A stretch of 5,843 bases of DNA from CAZOWL01 sp964583605 (GCA_964583605.1 CAZOWL010000153.1:1-5843), one strand, 5' to 3'. Counted from the first letter of the stretch, positions 1 through 5,494 are shown. Translations and numbers: made by a program. Notes: generated by a model from the sequence alone, not told the origin.

Positions 1-2
1 TC

Positions 3-542
3 TATGCCTACGTGGGCAACAACCCCATCGCCTTTGTCGATCCGTGGGGGTTGGGGACGCAGCCATATGCCAACAACATTGCCGGGGGAAACTTTGCAGA
101 TGGGGGCGCTTCGAATACTGCGGCAAATGCGGCAAGCCGGGTCTTGTATACAACCAGCGATGCTATTGACCAGTATTTTACTGGCAACGGACATCCGGCC
201 TCCCTCAGTGACGATGTCAAGCAGACGATAATGAATCACCCTAATATTATAGATCAGGTGATCAAGAACATGAATGGAACGGGAGGTCCTCCAAATAGAA
301 TCGATATAAACTTTGAGCCCGACATGAATTGGGATACCTTTCATATTGGCGACACGAAAGTGATTTACACTGAATCGTGCTCCGGCGATAGTTGCACAAC
401 GACTTTCACTGCACCCATCCATGACCAAACTGGCGCGCCTGATCGTTTTGAAGACCCCTTGGATCTTGGAGTTGAGCTTCCCGGCGGCGTGCCGTATGAA
501 TACAGAACATTTAACTGGTCTGTGACGTATCCGACGCCGTAA
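3..542 (+). CDS. C-terminal end of an Rhs-repeat protein with a variable toxin-like tip (5' partial)
   Basis: The gene enters from the left edge, with its first whole codon at base 3, and ends at TAA 540-542. The first 18 visible residues, YAYVGNNPIAFVDPWGLG, are the classic end of the Rhs-associated core domain, after which Rhs proteins carry an unrelated, strain-variable C-terminal domain. Here that tip is about 160 residues: an Asn/Ala-rich linker (TQPYANNIAGGNFADGG...), then a likely folded part. Visible landmarks are a close cysteine pair (SCSGDSC) and an acidic/proline stretch, FEDPLDLGVELPGGVPYEY, near the end. In Rhs and other polymorphic toxins the tip is the effector and is neutralised by the product of the next gene; a candidate follows 32 bases downstream. 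I do not recognise the toxin family and see no clear nuclease motif. The Rhs assignment is secure; toxin activity is inferred from architecture. Confidence 0.88.
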   Translation, partial: YAYVGNNPIAFVDPWGLGTQPYANNIAGGNFADGGASNTAANAASRVLYTTSDAIDQYFTGNGHPASLSDDVKQTIMNHPNIIDQVIKNMNGTGGPPNRIDINFEPDMNWDTFHIGDTKVIYTESCSGDSCTTTFTAPIHDQTGAPDRFEDPLDLGVELPGGVPYEYRTFNWSVTYPTP

Positions 543-574
543 AAATCGAATCCAGTTTACGTCTTGGCTAAATC

Positions 575-1132
575 ATGAGAAAAAAACTACTATGGCTCGC
601 AACGTTGAACCTGGCGGCTATTGTGTGCTGGTTCCTGTATTTTGATCAGGATGAGCAATATTATTGCGGGCGCTTAAGCGAGAAGCCCCAGTTGGCTTTC
701 GGTCTATCGCCTACTTGGTTCGATGGCGCTTTCCAGATCAACAAAGGGTACAAGGAGATTATTGGGAGCACGAGTGGCGCGAAGCCCTCGTTGGATCGAT
801 GGGTTAAGGGGTTTGAGTCGTTCAGGACTATTGTCGCATATGACGCGAGAAAAAATGCGTCTGGAATATCCTTTAGGGCCGTCGACTGGGAGGGCGAGGA
901 GCAGGTCTACGTGCTGCGCAAATACGTTAGCCAGGACGCAAGCGAATATATCTTTGAAGTAATACCTCAAGATGTGAATCGGGATGACCATGAGTGGAAA
1001 AACGTTGATGTGTTCTCTTGCCGGGTGGGCGCATACCAAAGCTTGGCGTATCTGTTCCTTGCGCTGATTATGGTAGTTGATGTTGCGATATTGTTCAAAA
1101 TGATCTTGGACTGGGCGCGCTCAAGAAGATGA
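575..1132 (+). CDS. Two-helix membrane protein, probable immunity protein for the Rhs tip
   Basis: This is a 185-residue protein starting with ATG 575, preceded by no strong Shine-Dalgarno sequence, and it may be translated by coupling to the Rhs gene 32 bases upstream. Residues 1-4 (MRKK) are basic and are followed by a hydrophobic helix at about 5-23. A second helix lies at about 153-178 and ends in a basic tail (DWARSRR). Both ends should therefore be cytoplasmic, with a loop of about 125 residues outside the inner membrane. The loop has a cysteine at each end (C31 and C149), placed to form a disulfide. I recognise no family. Position directly after an Rhs tip, same strand, and similar AT-richer composition suggest cognate immunity. 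Membrane anchoring would suit a toxin that acts in the periplasm or on the membrane. Alternative: an unrelated small membrane protein. Confidence 0.72.
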   Translation: MRKKLLWLATLNLAAIVCWFLYFDQDEQYYCGRLSEKPQLAFGLSPTWFDGAFQINKGYKEIIGSTSGAKPSLDRWVKGFESFRTIVAYDARKNASGISFRAVDWEGEEQVYVLRKYVSQDASEYIFEVIPQDVNRDDHEWKNVDVFSCRVGAYQSLAYLFLALIMVVDVAILFKMILDWARSRR

Positions 1133-1141
1133 GGGAAAACA

Positions 1142-1151
1142 GGGACGTACC
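1142..1151 (+). repeat. GGGACGTACC motif, copy 1
   Basis: The ten-base motif lies just after the stop codon of the putative immunity gene. A second copy in the same orientation is at 2032-2041, next to the decayed hicA 3' end. Motifs of this kind occur in dispersed short repeats of many proteobacteria, but no long flanking palindrome is visible here. Confidence 0.35.
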
Positions 1152-1365
1152 ACGGATTACCGCCGAGTGGTCTGGCAATACTCACAGATGCGCGAATCTA
1201 CCGATTTTGAGCCAACAGCCTCAGATGCACCATGCCTCGAATGTCCGCTTTCTGGGAGCGTGCTGGATCGCCTGCGTAGCCGGTGATGTCCGCTACGCGA
1301 TAGACATGCGGAGTCATAGCCGTCGCCTAGGCTGTTCAATTTCCCCTCGGAAGGCCGCGAAATGT
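1152..1365. other. Stretch without a recognisable gene
   Basis: No convincing gene lies between the immunity candidate and the DUF4160 tail. A 39-codon minus-strand reading frame (1317 down to 1198) starts with ATG and reads MTPHVYRVADITGYAGDP and onward; it matches no family I know and has no clear ribosome binding site. The segment also holds a 7-bp stem (GCGTAGC 1274-1280 with GCTACGC 1292-1298, 11-base loop). The DUF2442 gene that often accompanies DUF4160 was looked for here and not found. Confidence 0.4.
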
Positions 1366-1625
1366 TCATGCAGTTTTCATGTCCGGTCTCAGGGCCCGCC
1401 GACGGCGTGCGAGCATGGACGGCCCGAGGTGCGTGTGGACCCACCGCTCACCCATTCGATCGTGAGGCTGAGGGCGCGCCGAAGAAGGCGGCCCCGGATG
1501 ACTTCCAAGGTCCGAATGTCGATCAGCGCCTCGTGCTCCCCGTACAGTGCGTGGAAGTGCGGCGGTGCATGCTCGCGCCAGAACATCTGAATGACGATGC
1601 CGAAGAACTGGCTGATCGTAGGCAT
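1366..1625 (-). pseudogene. DUF4160 domain protein, probably frameshifted near its C terminus
   Basis: Starting from ATG at 1625, the minus strand encodes MPTISQFFGIVIQMFWREHA and then PPHFHALYGEHEALIDIRTLEVIRG, the hallmark of DUF4160, including the conserved HAPPHFHA block at about residues 19-26. An AAGGTG Shine-Dalgarno sits 4 bases before this ATG, so it is preferred over the TTG one codon upstream. The frame stays family-like through RRALSLTIEW (to 1452), then turns into unrelated sequence and stops at 1389. In the neighbouring frame, family-like sequence resumes as ARRRRAL (1410-1390) and stops at 1366. The gap between the two blocks is 41 bases where 42 would restore the frame, so one base seems lost. 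Intact length would be about 86 residues, normal for the family. The function of DUF4160 is unknown; it is often found in toxin-antitoxin-like pairs. Family identity is strong; the frameshift is a judgement. Confidence 0.75.
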
Positions 1626-1661
1626 CAATCACCTTGGCTCATACTCGGAGCTGCGTAAGCT

Positions 1662-1684
1662 GTGGGCGCCACCCGGGTGCCCAC
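1662..1684. repeat. GC-rich hairpin GTGGGC/GCCCAC
   Basis: Arms 1662-1667 and 1679-1684 pair over six bases around an 11-base loop. The loop contains most of a nested ten-base palindrome, CACCCGGGTG. No T-tract follows, so it is not a standard terminator on either strand. Confidence 0.5.
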
Positions 1685-1710
1685 GCCGTCTGAGCAATGC
1701 CGCAGTGGAG

Positions 1711-1735
1711 GTTGGGGTTAGGAACGAACCCCAAC
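1711..1735. repeat. Perfect 9-bp hairpin GTTGGGGTT/AACCCCAAC
   Basis: Arms 1711-1719 and 1727-1735 pair perfectly around a seven-base loop (AGGAACG). The left arm lies within a larger inverted repeat: GGAGGTTGGGGT at 1707-1718 is the exact complement of ACCCCAACCTCC at 1833-1844, so the segment could also fold into a long-range 12-bp stem. This looks like a dispersed intergenic palindrome rather than a terminator. Confidence 0.6.
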
Positions 1736-1832
1736 GTCGGCGATGACCGTTTCGGCGTGCCCGACATTGACCTGTAGAGCGTGACCCAAAGTTGCCTGTC
1801 GTTTAATACCTGTGTGGTGAGGCTCCTTCGTC

Positions 1833-1844
1833 ACCCCAACCTCC
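1833..1844. repeat. Distal arm of a 12-bp inverted repeat
   Basis: ACCCCAACCTCC is the perfect reverse complement of 1707-1718. The arms are 114 bases apart and enclose no gene. They may be the ends of a small non-autonomous repeat unit, or two oppositely oriented copies of a short dispersed repeat. Confidence 0.45.
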
Positions 1845-1981
1845 GCCCTGGCCGGCGATCAGTGCTGTGCATCGATATCGCATCGGCCCCTCGTCTAGCC
1901 GAAATCGCGGCCTTTCGCCGCACGGGCAATGCCAATGTCGACGAACGACACCGATGGCTTGGTCAGGGGATCGTCAGGTGA

Positions 1982-2291
1982 TCAGTCAGCTCCAGCCGCC
2001 GCTGGTCGCGTTCCAGCCGGCGGAAGAATAGGGGACGTACCGCCACAACGCCATTCGGCTACGAGCCCGATAAGCTCATCGCGATCCACTTGATGATGAT
2101 CTGCGACTTCGGCCAGGATACCCGCGAGGGTGCCTACGCGCAGCGGGTCGTGCGGGGTACCGTGATGTGATGCGCTCCGTTCCGCTGCGTGGTCAGCGCA
2201 CATGGCTTCCCGTCTGGCGTGTCGGCATGTAACCGAGGTTGCGCAATCCCTTGATCAGTGCCGCGCCGGACAGGTCGCGCGGCAATCTCAT
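1982..2291 (-). pseudogene. hicA: hicA toxin, broken by two single-base losses
   Basis: HicA is a small mRNA interferase with a dsRBD-like fold. From ATG 2291 the minus strand reads MRLPRDLSGAALIKGLRNLG and then YMPTRQTGSHVR, including the GSH block with the family's catalytic histidine (H30), and stops at TGA 2195-2193. Shifting frame at that point continues the family sequence (LTTQRNGAHHITVPR). A second shift near 2152-2156 restores HDPLRVGTLAGILAEVADHH and then QVDRDELIGLVAE, to about 2054. Each shift is explained by one missing base (C at the first; one base of an Arg codon at the second). Past 2054 the frame runs into unrelated sequence, including a GGGACGTACC repeat, to a stop at 1982. 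A strong GAGGAGG ribosome binding site (2308-2302) lies inside the end of hicB, and the start codon overlaps the hicB stop (ATGA). As read, only a 32-residue stub would be made. Confidence 0.82.
2032..2041 (+). repeat. GGGACGTACC motif, copy 2
   Basis: Identical to 1142-1151 and in the same orientation. It lies inside the non-homologous tail after the last HicA-like residues, so it may mark where foreign or repeat DNA replaced the natural hicA 3' end. Confidence 0.35.
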
Positions 2292-2398
2292 GCCGCGATG
2301 GCCTCCTCACGGGTGATGTGAAGCCGGATCAGCGAGGGGCGGTCGGCGTCCTCGAAGTGGCATCGGACAGCGTCGCGAACCTGGTCGCGGAGTGAAGA
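2288..2398 (-). pseudogene. hicB: hicB antitoxin, C-terminal remnant
   Basis: HicB is the antitoxin that binds HicA and usually represses the shared operon. The minus strand from 2392 encodes LRDQVRDAVRCHFEDADRPS and then LIRLHITREEAIAA, ending at TGA 2290-2288. This matches the C-terminal half of the short (about 70-residue) HicB type that precedes this HicA class. Upstream the frame is closed by TAA at 2401-2399. In the adjacent frame the codons just before read ADDL, which would fit the residues expected there, suggesting a further frameshift; beyond that no HicB N terminus is visible. The stop overlaps the hicA start (ATGA), the usual translational coupling for such pairs. Assignment rests on remembered family pattern and on hicA next door. 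Confidence 0.68.
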
Positions 2399-2478
2399 TT
2401 AAGTCGTCCGCCCCCACGTCAACTTCGCTATCGCGTGGGGCGGTGCCGGCATCCAGACCCGGAGCGCGAGGGCTCACC

Positions 2479-3042
2479 TCAAGATGCCCAAAGATCGTCG
2501 AGGGCGATGACGACGGCATCGAAGGGCGCGGCACGGACCTGATCGCGATCGGTAAAGCGACCAGTTTCGCGCCAGCCCCCATCACCCAGCGCATAGGTCT
2601 CCAATGTCTGCTTGCGCGGATCCAGCAGCCAAGCGAAGGCGACGCCGAAGCGGGCATAGATCGGCAGCTTGATCTCCCGGTCCTTGCTCTCGGTGGACGG
2701 GGATAGGACCTCGCAGACCCAGTCCGGCACCACCGTAAACCGGTGGCCCTCCGGCACGCTCGGCATTCGCTCGCGCCGCCAGCCGGCGATGTCCGGCACA
2801 TCCACCTCGACATCCACGAGAAAATGCAGCTCGGGCTCGTCGATGATCCACCAGCCTCCGCGACCGCCGCGCCCCTTGCTGAACGGCGCAAACAGCTCCG
2901 CCCCGAGCGCGGACGCTGCATACGCGTGTCGCCCGGTGGGGCGTGGCTGCGTGTGAAGCTGACCGTTGAGGATCTCGCCGATCAAGCCGGGTGGCAGCGA
3001 CTCGAGTTGTTGATAGAGCGAGGGTTGAACGCGTGCGTGCAT
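2479..3042 (-). CDS. Uma2 family (DUF820) putative endonuclease
   Basis: This 187-residue minus-strand protein has normal Uma2 length. These proteins have a PD-(D/E)XK restriction-endonuclease-like fold; cellular roles are mostly unknown, and the family is expanded in cyanobacteria and other phototrophs. Visible features in order are LPPGLIGEILNGQL with E23; WWIIDEPELHF (64-74); VDVEVDVPDIAGWRRERMP with candidate active-site D84; PDWVCEVLSPST with E111; and DREIKLPIYARFGVAFAWLL with K125. The end, FDAVVIALDDLWAS, is also typical. ATG 3042 (MHARVQPSLYQQLESLP) is preferred to the upstream start at 3165, because the extra 41 residues are not family-like and overlap an inverted repeat. Only a weak GAGAG precedes the start. 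Family identity is strong; nuclease activity is inferred. The downstream hicBA remnant lies on the same strand 80 bases away and could once have been co-transcribed. Confidence 0.88.
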   Translation of the reverse strand: MHARVQPSLYQQLESLPPGLIGEILNGQLHTQPRPTGRHAYAASALGAELFAPFSKGRGGRGGWWIIDEPELHFLVDVEVDVPDIAGWRRERMPSVPEGHRFTVVPDWVCEVLSPSTESKDREIKLPIYARFGVAFAWLLDPRKQTLETYALGDGGWRETGRFTDRDQVRAAPFDAVVIALDDLWAS

Positions 3043-3113
3043 GGGGAGGCTCTCAGTGGCAACGGCGGAACGAAAAACAGCGCGGCGCAGTTGCGAGATT
3101 AGCCATTCCACTG

Positions 3114-3142
3114 TCGACCGGCACAGGTTAAGGACCGGTCGA
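3114..3142. promoter_or_regulatory. 8-bp inverted repeat upstream of uma2
   Basis: TCGACCGG (3114-3121) and CCGGTCGA (3135-3142) are perfect complements separated by 13 bases. They lie 72 bases before the uma2 start. The site could be an operator or leader hairpin, or a remnant of a mobile-element end; no promoter boxes are clear around it. Confidence 0.35.
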
Positions 3143-3183
3143 GCCCCAGTCAACGCCCCGCACACCTGGTCAGGGGACAGGCT

Positions 3184-3483
3184 CTACGCCTTTTGACTTT
3201 CTCGGGCAGAACCCGTCGGCATGGCCGCGACGAGCTTCTGATGCCTCTGCGGCGGATCGTCGCCTTCGACGAAGTGCGGCCTCCAGTCGTAGCCGCGCAT
3301 CAGACTCGCGAGCTCGTCTTTGGGGATACGCGAGAGCAGCGTCGGGTTGTTGCTCTTGTAGCCGGTCAGATGCAGCATCGGCAGCACCTCGCCGCCGCGG
3401 GTCGGGTTCAGGAACTTGGCCGAATGCCATCTGGTGGCGAGCGGGCCGGTCCAGATCGCCGCCTGGCGGCGGCGGGCCGGCAA
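3184..3483 (-). pseudogene. Internal fragment of a phosphoketolase gene
   Basis: Phosphoketolase is a TPP enzyme of about 800 residues that splits xylulose-5-phosphate or fructose-6-phosphate to acetyl phosphate. Between 3450 and 3220 the minus strand encodes about 77 residues matching the N-terminal TPP-domain region: TGPLATRWHSAKFLNPTRGG, then EVLPMLHLTGYKSNNPTLLSRIPKDELASLMRGYDWRPHFVEGDDPPQRHQKLVAAM in continuing frame. The expected Gly-Asp-Gly-Glu-Ala-Glu block just before TGPLAT is missing and replaced by a GC-rich hairpin repeat. After VAAM the sequence turns unrelated and stops at 3184. No start, no rest of the enzyme and no ribosome binding site are present, so this is a scrap, not a working gene. 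Within the fragment there is no frameshift, so the truncation may be fairly recent. Confidence 0.85.
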
Positions 3484-3516
3484 GATGCCGGCGCTCCTAG
3501 TGGCGGCTTCGCCGCC
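3458..3516. repeat. Cluster of GC-rich hairpins
   Basis: Three small stems follow each other: CGCCG/CGGCG (3458-3472), GCCGGC-AAGAT-GCCGGC (3476-3492) and GGCGGC-TTC-GCCGCC (3502-3516). The GCCGGCAAGATGCCGGC unit resembles dispersed repeats seen in several bacterial phyla. The cluster sits exactly at the break in the phosphoketolase sequence and before the 3520-3732 remnant. Confidence 0.5.
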
Positions 3517-3519
3517 TGA

Positions 3520-3732
3520 CGACTGGCTCGGTCTCTCAGCACGGTCGCTGATTGGCGCCGTTGGCAGCGACTAGACGACATCCATCTGCACGTTCTTGCG
3601 CAAACCGGCAAGACGCTGCTCGGCGCGCACGCCTGGCAGAAGGTCGAGGTATGGGCCTTGGCCGGACTCGACCTGCCCGCGGACTGGGAGTGGCGGCACA
3701 GTCGGGCCGAGATCACACCAAAAGAGGTCTAA
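3520..3732 (+). pseudogene. Unidentified coding remnant ending at the IS border
   Basis: After TGA 3517-3519 the plus strand has 70 open codons ending at TAA 3730-3732. The translation includes ADWRRWQRLDDIHLHVLAQT, then GKTLLGAHAWQKVEVWALAGLDLPADWEWRHSRAEITPKEV. Codons from about 3547 on strongly prefer G or C in the third position, and the composition (five Trp, balanced charge) looks like real protein rather than a shadow frame. There is no ATG, GTG or TTG in a credible start position, so the 5' part is missing, presumably lost at the GC hairpin cluster. The last base of the stop codon is the first base of the IS inverted repeat. Either the insertion created the stop, or it landed right on the natural one. 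I do not recognise the family. Confidence 0.5.
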
Positions 3733-3751
3733 CGGATCTTCCAGCCACAGA
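3732..3751 (+). repeat. IS left terminal inverted repeat
   Basis: Begins ACGGATCTTCCAG and continues CCACAGA. The reverse complement of 5542-5561 is identical for the first 13 bases and differs at only two of the next seven. Beyond 3751 and outside 3732 the similarity ends, which fixes the element border to within about one base. Confidence 0.85.
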
Positions 3752-3753
3752 AC

Positions 3754-3768
3754 TGGCGTATTACGCCA
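3754..3768. repeat. Palindrome TGGCGTATTACGCCA inside the IS left end
   Basis: This perfect palindrome has seven-base arms around a single central T and starts two bases inside the left inverted repeat. It lies downstream of the transposase stop. No T-run follows on either strand, so a terminator is unlikely. A binding site for a dimeric protein is possible. Confidence 0.45.
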
Positions 3769-3815
3769 TAACCATATGAAATAAAATTCAAAACGGGAAA
3801 AGTGGCGGGAGCGGC

Positions 3816-3831
3816 TTACTGCCTACAATGC
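3816..3831 (+). repeat. IS subterminal direct repeat, left copy
   Basis: TTACTGCCTACAATGC covers the transposase stop codon (TAG, 3825-3823 on the minus strand). It repeats at 5478-5494 with one inserted A, in the same orientation, about 85 bases inside each end of the element. Confidence 0.5.
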
Positions 3832-5427
3832 CTTGGCAGTTTGCCTGGGGAAGCGAATGCCGAGCGCCTCGAGAAGGCCGCGTTGTTCCTCGTCGGGCTG
3901 AATGAGCCGCGCATAGCGGGTGCCTTTGACGTCATAGATCAAATAGGTCAACCGGGCCAGCGCTTGCAAGGCGTCCTCGTGGGTCATGGCGTTTGGATCA
4001 TCATCCGTGGTACCGAAGGCTTGATGTAATCGCCGGTCGAATAGACGAGTCATCTTCAGTGCCAACATCGCCACGAAGACGTGCGCCTTGGTGCGTTTGC
4101 CATCGCGCAGAAAGATCGGACGCACTTCCAGGAAATCCGTTTTCATCGTTCGGAATCCGCGCTCGACCTTCTGCAGATCGTGATAGCGTTCATCGACCGT
4201 CTGGGCATCCATCTGCGCGGCTGGCACGGTGGTCTCGAGCACGTAGCAGCCATCCAAGAGGGCCACCTCAGCGCGCCGCTCCGCGTCGATCTGGTAGCGG
4301 ATCTGATCCTGCTCGAGCCTCAGGGTCACGAAGCCATGAAGCTTGTGGCGTTTGGCCCATTGCTCGAGCTGGCGCAGCCCGGCGGCGGGATCGGCGCGCT
4401 TGGACTGATGGACAAAGGCGTTGCGCTCGGCAATCAGCGCCTCGAGCCGCTTGAGCTTATCGGCCCGGCGGGCCCGCTCGCGCTCCTGGAGGCGCGCATT
4501 GCGCCGCACAATCAGACGCTTGCCCTCTTGGGTGACCTCGCCGATGTCCTCATCGAACAGGTCCGGTTGCAGCACCCCGTCCTTGAGCAAGGCGCGGATC
4601 TGGGGCTTCGTCAGCGCGCTGATATAGCGCCAGCCCAGCGCGCCAAGGGCCGCTTTGCCGTTGTCCTTGATCATGCCGCGATCGCCGATGAAGACCACCT
4701 CGCTGACGCCAAACTGCTGCTTGAGAAGCTCAATCTGCTCGCCGACCGTGCTCGGATCAGCGGTGTTGCCCTCGAACACCCGTACCGCCAGCGGCTCGCC
4801 GTCGGCCCCGGTCAGCAGACCGATGACGATCTGCTTTTTGCCTTTCTTGCCATCGCGGTTATAGCCGTAGTCGGCCAGCTCGTTGTGCTCGCCCTCGAAA
4901 TAACTGGAGGTGACATCGTAGAGCACGATCGCCGGCGGCTCGCCGTGATCTTTCACGTACGCCTCATAGAGGCGCTTCTCAATGCGCGTCTGCTCCGTCT
5001 CGAGCCAATCGAGGGCCTCATAGAGGTCATTCTCATCGAATTCCTCCAGGCCCAGTATGTCGCTCACCGCATGCTGCTCAGCCCAGCGCACCGCCGAGAG
5101 GCGTGAGCCGCCGTGGGCGATGCGCGCCAGCACCAGAAACAGCGCCAAGCGCCCCTCCTCGGAGGGCCCGAGCACGCGGGTCATGCCGACCTGATCGGCC
5201 AGCTGCTTCAAGGCGAATAAGACCCCGAAGATCTCGCCACTGACCTCCTCGCCATCGAAGCCATCGAATTCGCCCTTCAGGGCCTTGCGCAGCGCCTCAA
5301 CGCGCTCCGGTGCCCAGTGGGTGAGATTGGCAATTGTGCGGGTCTTCACCTTACCGTTATCGCGATAGGACTCGCGCAGCAGAATCGCCGGTGGGGATTT
5401 GCGATTGGGGATGGTCGCGATGTACAT
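3823..5427 (-). CDS. DDE transposase, IS1634 family
   Basis: The transposase cuts and joins the IS ends. ATG 5427 begins MYIATIPNRKSPPAILLRES, the usual family N terminus, and is preferred over the in-frame ATG 18 bases upstream at 5445 (which would add MRYTER). It gives 534 residues, normal for IS1634. Numbered from the upstream ATG, the catalytic triad is visible as D177 (IVLYDVTSSYFEG), D255 (VVFIGDRGMI) and E428 (LQKVERGFRTMKTDFLEVRPIF). The GNTADPST block (226-233) and WRYISALTKPQI (272-283) are also typical, and the basic GKKGKKQIVIGLL segment precedes the central strand. A charged, Arg/Glu-rich region (about 310-345) looks helical. No frameshift or internal stop is present. The 116-base leader between the right IS end and ATG 5445 should hold the promoter. 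It is the only gene of the element. Confidence 0.93.
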   Translation of the reverse strand: MYIATIPNRKSPPAILLRESYRDNGKVKTRTIANLTHWAPERVEALRKALKGEFDGFDGEEVSGEIFGVLFALKQLADQVGMTRVLGPSEEGRLALFLVLARIAHGGSRLSAVRWAEQHAVSDILGLEEFDENDLYEALDWLETEQTRIEKRLYEAYVKDHGEPPAIVLYDVTSSYFEGEHNELADYGYNRDGKKGKKQIVIGLLTGADGEPLAVRVFEGNTADPSTVGEQIELLKQQFGVSEVVFIGDRGMIKDNGKAALGALGWRYISALTKPQIRALLKDGVLQPDLFDEDIGEVTQEGKRLIVRRNARLQERERARRADKLKRLEALIAERNAFVHQSKRADPAAGLRQLEQWAKRHKLHGFVTLRLEQDQIRYQIDAERRAEVALLDGCYVLETTVPAAQMDAQTVDERYHDLQKVERGFRTMKTDFLEVRPIFLRDGKRTKAHVFVAMLALKMTRLFDRRLHQAFGTTDDDPNAMTHEDALQALARLTYLIYDVKGTRYARLIQPDEEQRGLLEALGIRFPRQTAKAL

Positions 5428-5477
5428 GCGCTCTGTATAGCGCATAGAGGCTATTGTTGCAGTGGATATAGCTTGTA

Positions 5478-5494
5478 TTACATGCCTACAATGC
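5478..5494 (+). repeat. IS subterminal direct repeat, right copy
   Basis: TTACATGCCTACAATGC matches 3816-3831 except for one extra A; the core TGCCTACAATGC is 12 of 12 identical. It lies in the transposase leader, 51-67 bases before the chosen start codon, so protein binding here could also affect transcription. Confidence 0.5.

Larger units (their letters stand above)
1633..1981. other. Gene-free segment carrying several hairpin and inverted repeats
   Basis: About 350 bases between the DUF4160 start and the end of decayed hicA contain no supported gene. A 66-codon plus-strand frame (1781-1981, GTG start) has no family resemblance and no ribosome binding site, and is not called. The left half is made of the hairpins listed separately. 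They resemble the dispersed non-coding palindromes common in intergenic regions of high-GC gammaproteobacteria. Confidence 0.5.

Noticed and set aside
1198..1317. Small minus-strand gene of 39 codons
   Set aside because: It has no ribosome binding site and no recognised family. It could be a fragment of a longer gene, but there is no support for that.
1129..1590. Plus-strand 153-codon frame overlapping the immunity gene stop
   Set aside because: It runs antisense to the DUF4160 gene and shows no motif; the DUF4160 reading is clearly favoured.
1389..1625. DUF4160 gene as intact at 78 residues
   Set aside because: The last 20 or so residues do not resemble the family, whereas the neighbouring frame does, so a frameshift is more likely.
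2307..2921. Minus-strand 204-codon open frame overlapping uma2
   Set aside because: It is a shadow of uma2 in another frame. Only its short ADDL segment near 2405 was used, as a possible hicB trace.
4081..5106. Plus-strand 341-codon open frame opposite the transposase
   Set aside because: It is the complement of a GC-rich transposase gene with catalytic residues on the other strand; its Leu/Ala/Ile-rich translation has no family features.
5465..5491. Possible transposase promoter (TTGTAG, 15-base gap, TATATC on the minus strand)
   Set aside because: The spacing is too short and the boxes poor; it is in the right place but not good enough to annotate.
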